A stretch of DNA of 35,754 bases from Candidatus Saccharimonadales bacterium (GTDB taxonomy: Bacteria > Patescibacteriota > Saccharimonadia > Saccharimonadales > DASZAF01): NCBI GenBank assembly GCA_035945435.1, contig DASZAF010000031.1, positions 81,913 through 117,666 on the forward strand. Reading direction: 5' to 3'. The first letter of the stretch is position 1. Every line of letters starts with the position of its first letter. The notes below the pieces were generated by a model, which was not told the DNA's origin, ran no database searches, and saw nothing but the letters and a program-made list of their open reading frames with translations. Below are positions 15,554 to 23,327 of this stretch, in pieces. The position numbers were made by a program, and so were the translations under genes.

Positions 15554-16807
15554 ATGAAAAACATACGTAATCTTATCATTTCAGTCATTCTGCTTGCCGG
15601 GATGACAAGTTTCAGCGTTGTCGCACAAGTCAGCGCATTCAATTTCAATAGTTTTAACGGTTTTAATTTCAACATTAACTTCCCGAATATGCTCTCTGGC
15701 GGACACAAATGGGTCTGTGGCACTAGCAACAGTGCCGTTACGGCCGACTGTCTTTCGCAGGTTGTTACCGACAGATCGGGCAACCCTGCAGCCGCTACCC
15801 TACCGGCAGGCTACGGGCCACTTCAATTCCATACCGCTTATCAAATTCCTTCAACTAGCAGCAATCCTGGCGTCATCGGCATAGTCGATGCCTATGGAGA
15901 CTCGACAATAAGCTCTGATCTAGCAACATATGATAAGACCTACGGTCTTTCATCTTTCCCGACGTGCTCTACATCTGTTAAGACGGCATGCTTCGAAAAA
16001 ATCAGCCAGACGGGCAGCACCACGAGATTCCCTGGTAATAACAGCGGTTGGGCCCTTGAGACGTCACTTGATGTCGAGGTAGCTCACCAGACCTGCCAGA
16101 ATTGTAAACTGGTTCTTGTTGAGGCTAACAACTCCTCATATAGCAACCTGATGGCGGCCGTTGATGAAGCACATTCACTCGGCGCAACGGTAATATCTAA
16201 CTCGTATGGATCCTCCGAGTTTAATGGCGAGACTAGCTACGACTCTCACTTCAACTACACAGGTACAGCGATAATCTTCGCGGCCGGTGATAGCTCATAT
16301 GGCCCCATCTACCCCGCTGCTTCACCTCATGTCGTCTCTGTCGGCGGCACGACCCTTAACTTGTCTTCGTCAAACGCATGGCAGTCTGAAACCGTCTGGA
16401 ACGGCACAGGCAGCGGCTGTAGCGTATACGAGCCACGCCCTACATTCCAATCGGACTCTGCCTGTACAAATCGCACGATTGCCGATGTTTCGGCGGACGC
16501 CGATCCAAATACCGGTGCGGCTGTTTACGACAGCGTCGGTTACTACTGGTCTCGAGGCTGGTTCCAGGTTGGCGGCACAAGCCTAGCCACTCCCCTTATT
16601 GCCGGGATCTATGCACTTGCTAATAACGTTGGCTCCTCGGTCTACGCGAATAGCGTACCCTACAGTGCCGTCAGCTACGGCGTCAACATGCACGACATAA
16701 CCACTGGATCAAACGGCAGCTGTAATGGCACCAACCTCTGCCAGGCATCGGCCGGTTATGACGGTCCAAGCGGTCTAGGCTCGCCAATCGGGCTCGGCGC
16801 ATTCTAG
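15554..16807 (+). CDS. Secreted S53 (sedolisin/kumamolisin-like) serine-carboxyl peptidase without prodomain
   Basis: A 417-aa exported protein. Residues 1-28 form a signal peptide (MKNIRNLIISVILLAG...). A 60-residue linker with an Asn/Phe-rich stretch leads to the mature-domain start PAGYGPLQFHTAY. The catalytic residues of sedolisins are present: E169 and D173 in ETSLDVE, the oxyanion Asp D246 in AAGDSS, and S343 in GGTSLATP. A C-terminal Ca-binding-like region follows (HDITTGSNG ... GYDGPSGLG). The usual prokumamolisin inhibitory domain of about 190 aa is missing. Several cysteines suggest disulfides outside the cell. It may degrade host or environmental protein. It has its own promoter. 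Confidence 0.92.
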   Translation: MKNIRNLIISVILLAGMTSFSVVAQVSAFNFNSFNGFNFNINFPNMLSGGHKWVCGTSNSAVTADCLSQVVTDRSGNPAAATLPAGYGPLQFHTAYQIPSTSSNPGVIGIVDAYGDSTISSDLATYDKTYGLSSFPTCSTSVKTACFEKISQTGSTTRFPGNNSGWALETSLDVEVAHQTCQNCKLVLVEANNSSYSNLMAAVDEAHSLGATVISNSYGSSEFNGETSYDSHFNYTGTAIIFAAGDSSYGPIYPAASPHVVSVGGTTLNLSSSNAWQSETVWNGTGSGCSVYEPRPTFQSDSACTNRTIADVSADADPNTGAAVYDSVGYYWSRGWFQVGGTSLATPLIAGIYALANNVGSSVYANSVPYSAVSYGVNMHDITTGSNGSCNGTNLCQASAGYDGPSGLGSPIGLGAF

Positions 16808-17194
16808 TCGCCATTAAAATTGTTCGCAGCATGTTCTTATATGTGTTTTGGTAGCCGTTCTCGATAGAATATTGCGCAATTAATTTATTCAGTAACTATT
16901 TGTACATCTCACCAGCTTTTGCTTTGTTGCGCAAATGAGAGCCGTTTACAGATGAGAAAAAGCAATGTCACGAACCAGCTATCATACTATCTTTTTGACA
17001 TGCTCGTGCTTAAAAATATGACCTAGTAATGAGCCATACAGAGGAATCTTTACTAAATTATTGGCTTGTGCAATGCTGTGATATATTTCACGTTTACCCC
17101 TGTCGAAAGTGAGCACAAGCAATATTACAACAATGTGTTCATAACAGATGAAAATTCAAGAGTTAACAGATTGATTTGCTGCTTTGTCATATTG
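16808..17194. other. AT-rich intergenic region with paired palindromes and a possible small RNA
   Basis: About 390 bases with no convincing protein gene. It contains two copies of the palindrome TTGCGCAA (16872-16879 and 16927-16934), spaced 55 bp apart. A promoter-like TTGACA-N16-TATGAC (16995-17022) points right. Downstream, GCTTGTGC (17064-17071) pairs perfectly with GCACAAGC (17113-17120), enclosing a smaller GTGA/TCAC hairpin (17078-17091). A small structured RNA, or an extra upstream promoter for the next gene, is possible. No T-run terminator is visible. Confidence 0.35.
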
Positions 17195-17222
17195 TTGACA
17201 GAAGCGATATAGAGTCTACAAT
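17195..17222 (+). promoter_or_regulatory. Promoter of Ser/Thr-rich anchored protein gene
   Basis: TTGACA (17195-17200), a 16-bp spacer and TACAAT (17217-17222). AAGGGG at 17241-17246 then serves the TTG start at 17255. Confidence 0.7.
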
Positions 17223-17254
17223 GGAAAGTAACACTTTAGCAAGGGGCCATTACT

Positions 17255-17761
17255 TTGAGGGAAAAAACTGGGGGAAATAATGCGAGGACGGTCCTACATC
17301 GCTCACACGATGTGGCGTCAGAGAGCAACCCAGTGAATCATCAAGGCCACTTGGTACTGACACGTAGAATCATCTTTTGGCTAGTGGCAGCAACAACGCT
17401 AGCCTTTTTAGTCCTTCTGCCTTCTCACGTTGGTGATCACCAGCAGGCTCATACAAGCTCGGTCAAGATGAAACCTGCGGACCAGAGTACGGCTTCAGTT
17501 TCAACTCAAAACGGTAATACAGCAAGCTCATCCGTCTCATCGTCTAGCACGCAAACAGGTAGTAGTAATCAGAGCAGCTCTTCGACACACGTCACTATCA
17601 ATGGCCAATCGGTTGATATCCCTGGTAATGGGTCGTATAGCAAGACGACGACCACCAGCAATGGGACATCATCCGTTAACGTTAATAGTTCGTCAACAAC
17701 GAGCGATGGTTCATCAGTCAACGTAAACGTCAGTAGCAACAGTAACGATTCATCGGATTAG
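17255..17761 (+). CDS. Membrane-anchored Ser/Thr/Asn-rich surface protein, function unknown
   Basis: A 168-aa protein with a 37-residue basic cytoplasmic N-terminus, one hydrophobic segment (about 38-57, IIFWLVAATTLAFLVLLP) and a low-complexity outer part made mostly of Ser, Thr, Asn and Gly. A short ordered-looking motif, THVTINGQSVDIPGNGSYSK, sits in the middle. The TTG start is supported by AAGGGG 8 nt upstream and a promoter at the right distance. It is followed by two repeat-protein genes on the same strand, probably one transcription unit. No enzymatic motif is seen; the outer part may be a glycosylated spacer or adhesin. Confidence 0.65.
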   Translation: MREKTGGNNARTVLHRSHDVASESNPVNHQGHLVLTRRIIFWLVAATTLAFLVLLPSHVGDHQQAHTSSVKMKPADQSTASVSTQNGNTASSSVSSSSTQTGSSNQSSSSTHVTINGQSVDIPGNGSYSKTTTTSNGTSSVNVNSSSTTSDGSSVNVNVSSNSNDSSD

Positions 17762-17802
17762 GAGGTGTCGATGGACTTTTAATAAAGAATATCTGCTTGT
17801 CG

Positions 17803-17850
17803 CTCGATCTGAGTGGTTAAGAGGCATTCAGATCGGGTTACCAGCCCGAG
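17803..17850 (+). promoter_or_regulatory. Structured leader upstream of first repeat protein
   Basis: CGATCTGA (17805-17812) pairs with TCAGATCG (17828-17835) over a 15-nt loop. A second small hairpin CGGG/CCCG follows. CTCG (17803) and CGAG (17847) could form a competing outer stem, so two mutually exclusive folds are possible. It lies 36 nt before the ATG, whose ribosome-binding site is GGAAGGAG. It fits no riboswitch class I know. Confidence 0.4.
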
Positions 17851-17885
17851 GCATCAACAAATTAACATAAACGGAAGGAGCAAAT

Positions 17886-18485
17886 ATGAACAAACTAATG
17901 TTTGTCAGATTTGTCGCTACGACCGCAGCCTCATTAGGCCTAGTGGGCGGTATGTCAGCAGTTGCCTTTGCTCATGGTGATCACAATCATCACGACAACG
18001 GTAGCAGCAGCGTGGTTCTCAACGCAGACAATGGGAACGTCAAGAATAACAACCACGTAAACGTGGCTAACCTCAGTGGACAAGTTACCCAGTCAGGTGA
18101 CGCCAGCGTATCAAGTGGTCAGCAAAAGCACGACCATGGTGATGACAATGCGGCTGGTAGCAACGCTGCAGTAAGCGGTGACGCTTCAGCAACTGTTGGC
18201 CAGTCTAACAGTGTTGACATCAGCAGCAGTGCGCAACCTTCAATGCCGTCAGCTGCTCCAGCATCTGACCCAAGTGGCGAAGGTGGCAGCAACTCACTCG
18301 TCGTGAATGTTGACAACGGCAACGTTAACAACAACAACGATGTAAACGCTCTAAACGGCAGCTTCCAGTTGACCCAATCAGGCAACGCTAAAGTTACTGG
18401 TAGCAACACCAGCGGTAGCAGTGCTTCAAGCGGTGACGCCAGCAGCTCAGCTACGCAGAGCAACTCCGTCACTATCTCAGAGTAA
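17886..18485 (+). CDS. Secreted Asn/Gly-rich repeat protein
   Basis: A 199-aa exported protein. Residues 1-29 are a signal peptide ending near AVAFAHG, followed by a His-rich stretch (HGDHNHHDNG) that could bind metal. Two imperfect repeats of about 70 residues follow. Each has D-N-G-N-V-x-N-N-N-x-V-N, then a Q-x-T-Q-S-G-(D/N)-A motif, and ends in an S-G-D-A-S-x-x-x-x-Q-S-N block. Such Asn/Gly/Ser strand-turn repeats suggest a beta-solenoid, and resemble SGNAxxGN repeats seen in Saccharibacteria surface proteins. No membrane anchor or sorting motif is present, so it is secreted or held by partners. The start is fixed by GGAAGGAG. Confidence 0.7.
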   Translation: MNKLMFVRFVATTAASLGLVGGMSAVAFAHGDHNHHDNGSSSVVLNADNGNVKNNNHVNVANLSGQVTQSGDASVSSGQQKHDHGDDNAAGSNAAVSGDASATVGQSNSVDISSSAQPSMPSAAPASDPSGEGGSNSLVVNVDNGNVNNNNDVNALNGSFQLTQSGNAKVTGSNTSGSSASSGDASSSATQSNSVTISE

Positions 18486-18524
18486 TCTTCCCTAACGGAT
18501 AAGATTGTACGAGAAGTGATGTCT

Positions 18525-18567
18525 CGGCAGACGGGAGAGGTTGAGCCACTCAACCTCTCCGAAGCCG
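18525..18567 (+). promoter_or_regulatory. Strong hairpin leader upstream of second repeat protein
   Basis: A perfect 12-bp stem (GGAGAGGTTGAG at 18534-18545 with CTCAACCTCTCC at 18549-18560) has a 3-nt loop CCA. It is nested in CGGC (18525-18528) / GCCG (18564-18567). No T-tract follows, so it is not a standard terminator. It lies 33 nt before the next gene and may stabilise the mRNA, separate the expression of the two repeat genes, or regulate translation. Confidence 0.5.
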
Positions 18568-18600
18568 GGGAACAACTAATAGAAAGGGTGGTAAAGGATT

Positions 18601-20526
18601 ATGATGATTATAAGCAAAGGACGTTCACTGTTCGCGATGTTGGTGATATGTGGCAGTCTTCTGCTTGTAATCTGCGTCCATCCCGGTTATGCACATGCCC
18701 TAAGTAATGCTAACGTTACTTCGCCTGTGAAGCCGACACAACCCATCTCGCCTTCTTCGTTGACGACGAACTCAACGTCGTCGCCGTCAACGACGAGTAG
18801 CGGGAGCCCAAGCGGCAACAGCACAGGTTCCACCCCTTCTACTTCCGGGTCTGACAATTCTGGTTCATCAACTGGCACAACCCCTACCTCAGCAGTTGCC
18901 GGGGGTTCAAGTTCAAGCCAGTCAGACAATTCGACCCTAGGCGTCTCCACGCAGACGAACACCACCCCCGATACCCCGCCTACGACGTCTACAGACCCGA
19001 CTAGTAACAACCAATCTCAACCCGACACCAGCAACCCTATCTATCAGGCCAGTGCGGCACTTGCCGAAAGTATCCGTAACAGAGTAAACGCAAGAGTTGA
19101 AGACCGCCTCATGGCCATATCAGGGGATGCTACTGTTTCAGATAACACTGTAGCTGGTAATGCCACTACTGGTAACTCGACTGACACGCTCAATATAGTC
19201 AACGAACTAGCTTCACTTGTTAGTCTCGGCACCGGATCAGGTATCAGCACATTCAGCACAAATGTCGATGGTACAGTCGATGGGAACATAAATATCGACC
19301 CTTCCCAGTTGGCTCAGCTCACAAGTGCAACGACACCAACAGTTGATCCGAACCTTAATGCGAGTTTAGATTCATCAATTACGAATAATGCCAATCTTAA
19401 TGCAAAGACTGGTGATGCCAAAGTCCAGAACAACGGCACTGCGGGCAATGCGACAAGTGGAGCTGCAAACGCAGTCGCCAACGTTGTCAATATGATCAAC
19501 TCTATCATCGCCGCGCAGGAGTCATTCATTGGTGAGATAAACATCTACGGCAACTTGGATGGTAACATCCTCTTGCCCGCTCAACTGGTTAGCTCTCTCC
19601 TCAACGATCCGACGAGCGGTGTCGGCGGTGGCGCCCTCAACCTCTCCAATAACCAGACTGTCGTCAATAACATCAATCTGGCAGCTAGCTCCGGTACTGC
19701 TACGGTTATGAATAATGGTGTCACGGGCAACGCAACCAGTGGAAGCGCAAAAACCGACCTGACTCTCTTCAACCTGACTGGCGACCGGATTGTTGCTTCA
19801 AATGCTCTGCTGGTCATCGTCAACGTTCTCGGTCAGTGGTACGGGCTTATCATGAACGCACCAGCAGGCTCGCACTCCGCTCTACTCGGTGGAGGCGTCA
19901 CCCAAGATTCTGTTATCCCGCCAGCTGTTAACGCCACGGTTCATAACAATGCGTTCATTGACAACAGCCTTAACCTACGCGCTAGCACCGGTAACGCCAC
20001 AGTCCTTGATAACGGTACTGCAGGTAACGCCACCACTGGCAATGCTTCTGCAAGTGCCAACGTTATAAATATCCTCGGCGATCAGTTCGATCTGTCTGGC
20101 TGGTTCGGGATCCTGTTTGTAAACGTCTTCGGAAGCTGGGAAGGCAACCTGAGCACCTACAACGAGCTGGCCTCAGTTCTTAACCAGGTCGGCACACCGT
20201 CTGCGAACAATACGAACTATGTTACTCAGTCGTTCAGTGGCAACAGCAACAATGGCAATTCAACAGAGTATACGGCTGTCTACAAGGTCGTTTCTGACAA
20301 CAGCAACACAAACTCAAACACGAACAGCAACAGTACTCACAACGATAAAGGAAGCATCGTTCTGGCCAGCAACTTCAGCAAACATGCTCCCAGCATTCTT
20401 CCAACGACAAACGCAAGCTCACAAACAAACTGGAGTTACGTCTTAGCGGCAATCGGCCTTAGCACGGGTACAGTCCTCTTTGGGATCGAGCGCTACCTCA
20501 CTTACCGTCAGAACAAACTTAACTAG
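18601..20526 (+). CDS. Large anchored repeat protein (GNATxGNA repeats), putative surface beta-solenoid
   Basis: A 641-aa exported protein with a signal-peptide-like N-terminus (residues about 5-33) and a 110-residue Ser/Thr/Pro-rich spacer. Four repeats of about 100-110 residues follow, each opening with SG(D/N)A(T/K)V-x-(D/N)N-x-(T/V)-x-GNATTGNA. Between the openings are hydrophobic stretches such as FVNVFGSWEGNL that recur as V-x-G-x-W-x-G. The C-terminus has a transmembrane helix (about 612-630) and a basic tail (RQNK). LPTTN precedes the helix by about 9 residues and could be an off-consensus sortase signal. Either of two tandem ATGs (18601, 18604) may be used; AAAGGA favours the second. 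The family is common in Saccharibacteria but has no known function; adhesion is a guess. Confidence 0.75.
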   Translation: MMIISKGRSLFAMLVICGSLLLVICVHPGYAHALSNANVTSPVKPTQPISPSSLTTNSTSSPSTTSSGSPSGNSTGSTPSTSGSDNSGSSTGTTPTSAVAGGSSSSQSDNSTLGVSTQTNTTPDTPPTTSTDPTSNNQSQPDTSNPIYQASAALAESIRNRVNARVEDRLMAISGDATVSDNTVAGNATTGNSTDTLNIVNELASLVSLGTGSGISTFSTNVDGTVDGNINIDPSQLAQLTSATTPTVDPNLNASLDSSITNNANLNAKTGDAKVQNNGTAGNATSGAANAVANVVNMINSIIAAQESFIGEINIYGNLDGNILLPAQLVSSLLNDPTSGVGGGALNLSNNQTVVNNINLAASSGTATVMNNGVTGNATSGSAKTDLTLFNLTGDRIVASNALLVIVNVLGQWYGLIMNAPAGSHSALLGGGVTQDSVIPPAVNATVHNNAFIDNSLNLRASTGNATVLDNGTAGNATTGNASASANVINILGDQFDLSGWFGILFVNVFGSWEGNLSTYNELASVLNQVGTPSANNTNYVTQSFSGNSNNGNSTEYTAVYKVVSDNSNTNSNTNSNSTHNDKGSIVLASNFSKHAPSILPTTNASSQTNWSYVLAAIGLSTGTVLFGIERYLTYRQNKLN

Positions 20527-21472
20527 CTAAACCCCACTTTGGTGGATAGAAGTAACTTATCTTTGCTAGGTTTGGTGTGTGACGAGCCTTAATGCGCTTG
20601 CGTGCGCTTGCAAGCTCAGGAACTGCCTCTCGGCAATATTTATCCAATTCACAGAACAATCCCTGGCAGTCAATGGCGTGAAGTTTTCGGCCCCCCAGAC
20701 CGGCAAACTGCAGATTGAGCCTCGTAAACTCCTTATCCTGCACTTCGACCATCTGTAGAATGATCTGTTCGGGACTTAGACTACCGAGTGACTGGAAGGC
20801 TTTCTGGATGCCGCGCAGCGCCCCAGGGCCAGCTTTTGTAAAACTGTTCTCGTCGAAGTCCAGATACGGAGTATAGTTCAAGTCAATCGCTAACTGATAA
20901 GCCATAAAGTCACCGATAAGGGGATATGTTCTCAGAAGGCTGTAGATATCCTTGAGCGATTTTGCAGCTAAAAGCCTAGCACCTAAACGGTCTTCGATAA
21001 ACATCTGGCGAAAAAGAGCCAGGTGGTTTTGATACTTTTTAGAGAATCCATAGGCATTGTTGGCGCACAGTATAAACGCACCGGTATATAATCGACCATT
21101 CTTTTCTTGAGCGTGTTCAATTGCCCTTTCAAAGTCGACACTCTCGAGGTCGCTTATGCGTGGCCGGTGGCCGAGATATTCGGTAATTGCTTCCCATGTT
21201 TCGGGACGGCTAAAGAACCGGAAAGCGATCACACCGAATAAGATATCTGAGACATCCTCATCTGACCCACCGTATGCCACTTCTCGTATAAGGTATTGAG
21301 AGACTCTATCACTGGCTCGAAAGACGTTACAGAACTTATACGTAGCAAGAATTGGATCATCTGTCCACGGCCCCCTGGGATTAGACTGGCGACGCTCGAA
21401 TACAGCTTGCCGTTCGGAAGCGAAATACCAGTAGAGATCGTATATCGGTTGTCTTACTGTGGGTTGTCGCAC
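20519..21472 (-). CDS. Putative DNA-base hypermodification protein (5-hmdU DNA kinase helical domain / aGPT-PPlase-like)
   Basis: A 317-aa all-helical soluble protein. Its pattern FASERQAVFERRQ (17-29), PWTDDPIL (35-42), FCNVFRASDRVSQYLIRE (47-64) and YPLIGDFMAYQLAIDLNY, then DFDENSFTKAGPGALRGI, matches my recollection of the helical family found in phage thymine-hypermodification systems. That family includes the HMUDK helical domain and alpha-glutamyl/putrescinyl-thymine pyrophosphorylases, and is glycosylase-like in fold. In phages these enzymes act on 5-hydroxymethyluracil in DNA. Here no P-loop kinase domain and no hypermodification partner genes are in the window. The GTG start lies 6 nt after TATAAT, implying a leaderless mRNA. 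Family assignment is from memory of motifs, not a search. Confidence 0.65.
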   Translation of the reverse strand: MRQPTVRQPIYDLYWYFASERQAVFERRQSNPRGPWTDDPILATYKFCNVFRASDRVSQYLIREVAYGGSDEDVSDILFGVIAFRFFSRPETWEAITEYLGHRPRISDLESVDFERAIEHAQEKNGRLYTGAFILCANNAYGFSKKYQNHLALFRQMFIEDRLGARLLAAKSLKDIYSLLRTYPLIGDFMAYQLAIDLNYTPYLDFDENSFTKAGPGALRGIQKAFQSLGSLSPEQIILQMVEVQDKEFTRLNLQFAGLGGRKLHAIDCQGLFCELDKYCREAVPELASARKRIKARHTPNLAKISYFYPPKWGLAS

Positions 21473-21478
21473 CCAATC

Positions 21479-21484
21479 ATTATA
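21479..21484 (-). promoter_or_regulatory. -10 box (TATAAT) of leaderless hypermodification-like gene
   Basis: A consensus TATAAT on the minus strand, exactly 6 nt before the GTG start. It lies in the 25-nt gap after the YCII gene, so the gene has its own promoter. Confidence 0.6.
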
Positions 21485-21497
21485 AGTCGACTAGCTC

Positions 21498-21830
21498 TTA
21501 TTGCATTGGCATTGGCGCGAGTTCGTAGACTTGCACCGAAAACTTACCGGTCTTATCTGCTAAGAACGGGTGATCTTTAACGAGATCTATGGCTCCGTTC
21601 ATGTCGTCTGCTTGGATGATGCTATAGCCATTGAGCTGCAGAGCAGTGCCCTGTGAGCCGTCATCTACGACCGCACGTCCGTCAACCATTGGCTGACCAG
21701 CATCGACAAGCCCGTCCTCTATTCGGTCCATCCAGACTTTCCAAGCATCCATAATATCTTCTCTTTTCTCTGGTGGGATGTCTTCCATCGGTGTAGCTGG
21801 ACCATTGTAAAGAATGATAAACTTTTTCAT
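21498..21830 (-). CDS. YCII-domain (DGPF-type) protein
   Basis: A 110-aa single-domain protein starting KKFIILYNGPATP, with the family features of YCII/DGPF proteins: WKVWMDRIEDGLVDAGQPM, a central GYSIIQADDMNGAIDLVKDHPFL, and a final VQVYELAPM strand. These are ferredoxin-like folds whose enzymatic activity is mostly unknown. The start is supported by GGAGGAG about 9 nt upstream. Confidence 0.85.
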   Translation of the reverse strand: MKKFIILYNGPATPMEDIPPEKREDIMDAWKVWMDRIEDGLVDAGQPMVDGRAVVDDGSQGTALQLNGYSIIQADDMNGAIDLVKDHPFLADKTGKFSVQVYELAPMPMQ

Positions 21831-21940
21831 CTCTTGTCTCCTCCATATTACCTACCTATCGTAACAGATTAGAGCCATCCTAGACAGCATGTACATAAGT
21901 GCGCTTTGTCACATCTGTTATTTATATAATGAAATAATAC

Positions 21941-21969
21941 TTGCAATAAATCAAGAAAAGATGTATACT
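21941..21969 (+). promoter_or_regulatory. Promoter of GT2 synthase gene
   Basis: TTGCAA (21941-21946), 17-bp spacer, TATACT (21964-21969). The leader would be about 20 nt and lacks a clear ribosome-binding site. A second TATAAT at 21925-21930 has no matching -35. Confidence 0.65.
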
Positions 21970-21995
21970 ATGCAATAGTTTAAGTGTGATAGCAA

Positions 21996-23327
21996 ATGGC
22001 ACGTAGAGACGAAGACAAGCCATCTGTCGCCCGGACGAGGACGACCGTTCTAGAGAACGCTCATAAAGTGAGCGTACCTAAACGTGGTGTAACAAAGCGC
22101 CGCGCAGCTAGTACGTCCTCAAGAGCAAAGACAAAGATAACCTCTTCTCGACAGGTGCAACTAACCAGTAGCCGCACGCTGCCAAAGAGAAAACTGTTGC
22201 CAAGAAGCCTGATGGCCAAGACCAAGCCTGCTCGTATCCATAAGCACAAGCTAGCTCTTCTGATTGCTTGTCACAACGAGGAGATGGTACTCGAGACGAC
22301 CATCAAATCGGCCGTCGCATCGGGTCAAAAGATCGAAGATATCTTTGTTGTTGACGACAACTCAAGTGACAAGACCCGCGAGATAGCCGTCAGGGTGCTC
22401 GGCGTGCTGAACGTTTTGACTGTCCCCCGAAGCGGTAAGGCAGGCGCGGTCTACCAGGCTATTAAGGTCTTCGGCTTCGAGGAGCGGTACCAGTGGGTGC
22501 ACATCTCTGATGGTGACAGTATTTTCGGAGAAGACTACTTCCGGAACTATCGCCGTGGACTGACTGGCAAAGAGTATGTTGTGGCTGTTGGTTTCATCCA
22601 GAGCCTCAGGGGTAACTGGATCGCAAATTATCGGTCTCTCTCATATACTTACTCCCAGCACGTAATGCGTCGTTTTCAGTCATGGTTCAATATGATCTCA
22701 GTCCTACCCGGTCCGATTACGTCGTTCCGTACCGATATCATCCAATACCTTGACTTCAGGACGGGAGTTATCGCCGAAGACTTTGATGTAACACTCCAGA
22801 TTTATCGTATGGGACTCGGTAAAGTTCGCTATATTCCCGATGCCATCTGCTATACACAGGATCCTCAAAACTTGCGCGACTTCTGTAAGCAGACATTTAG
22901 GTGGCAGCGAGGCTTCTGGCAGGGTGTTACTCGCCATCGAATCGGCACTAAACTGCAATCGATCGATATCAGTATCGGTTATCAGGTCTTCCAGATGGTT
23001 CTATGGCTCTTTGAATTCGGCTTTCTCGTCCCCTACACCATGTTTGAGACTGGGAAGTGGATTATTCTACCTATTCTAATGGTCTTGGACTTTACGGTTG
23101 TCTCGATCTTAACTATCTTCTCGGCCATTGTTGCAAAGCGTTACTGGGTACTTGCCGCGCTTCCCTACTACTACTTCTTACGATATGTCGAACTCGGTAT
23201 CTTTCTGTGGGCATTTGTTGAGATCGTCATCCTGAGGCGATACCACAGTACTCTGCAGAAGGGTTGGGTTACTGAAGGCCGTCGCTATGCTATCGATAAG
23301 GCAGCCCTAAGGGAGGCACACGGATGA
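21996..23327 (+). CDS. Processive family 2 glycosyltransferase (PgaC/hyaluronan-synthase-like polysaccharide synthase)
   Basis: A 443-aa membrane glycosyltransferase. An unusual 80-residue basic Lys/Arg/Ser/Thr-rich N-terminal extension precedes the GT-A domain (LALLIACHNEEMVLETTI). The nucleotide-binding DD is in FVVDDNSSDKT, the DxD metal site in SDGDS (172-175), the catalytic-base motif as AEDFD (260-264, in place of TED), and the processivity motif Q-x-x-R-W as QTFRWQ (299-304). Three or four C-terminal helices would form the export pore. This combination marks synthases of beta-linked polymers such as poly-GlcNAc, chitin-like chains or hyaluronan. The ATG-A overlap couples it to a 50-aa membrane protein, and a CE4 deacetylase lies 1.3 kb downstream. 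Confidence 0.88.
   Translation: MARRDEDKPSVARTRTTVLENAHKVSVPKRGVTKRRAASTSSRAKTKITSSRQVQLTSSRTLPKRKLLPRSLMAKTKPARIHKHKLALLIACHNEEMVLETTIKSAVASGQKIEDIFVVDDNSSDKTREIAVRVLGVLNVLTVPRSGKAGAVYQAIKVFGFEERYQWVHISDGDSIFGEDYFRNYRRGLTGKEYVVAVGFIQSLRGNWIANYRSLSYTYSQHVMRRFQSWFNMISVLPGPITSFRTDIIQYLDFRTGVIAEDFDVTLQIYRMGLGKVRYIPDAICYTQDPQNLRDFCKQTFRWQRGFWQGVTRHRIGTKLQSIDISIGYQVFQMVLWLFEFGFLVPYTMFETGKWIILPILMVLDFTVVSILTIFSAIVAKRYWVLAALPYYYFLRYVELGIFLWAFVEIVILRRYHSTLQKGWVTEGRRYAIDKAALREAHG

Noticed and set aside
17803-17850. Possible tRNA or c-di-GMP riboswitch
   Set aside because: The GGGTTACC part recalls the c-di-GMP-I 3' stem, but the GCAAAGC-type core and partner stem are missing. No cloverleaf or T-loop sequence is present.
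18525-18600. c-di-AMP (ydaO) riboswitch
   Set aside because: GCCGGGGAAC was suggestive, but the GGGGUGAAUC and CCCGACAGCUAACC blocks of the class are not present.
18119-19010. Leu/Ser/Val-rich minus-strand frames opposite the repeat proteins
   Set aside because: These are typical antisense products of Ser/Thr/Asn-rich coding DNA, with no promoter or ribosome-binding site.
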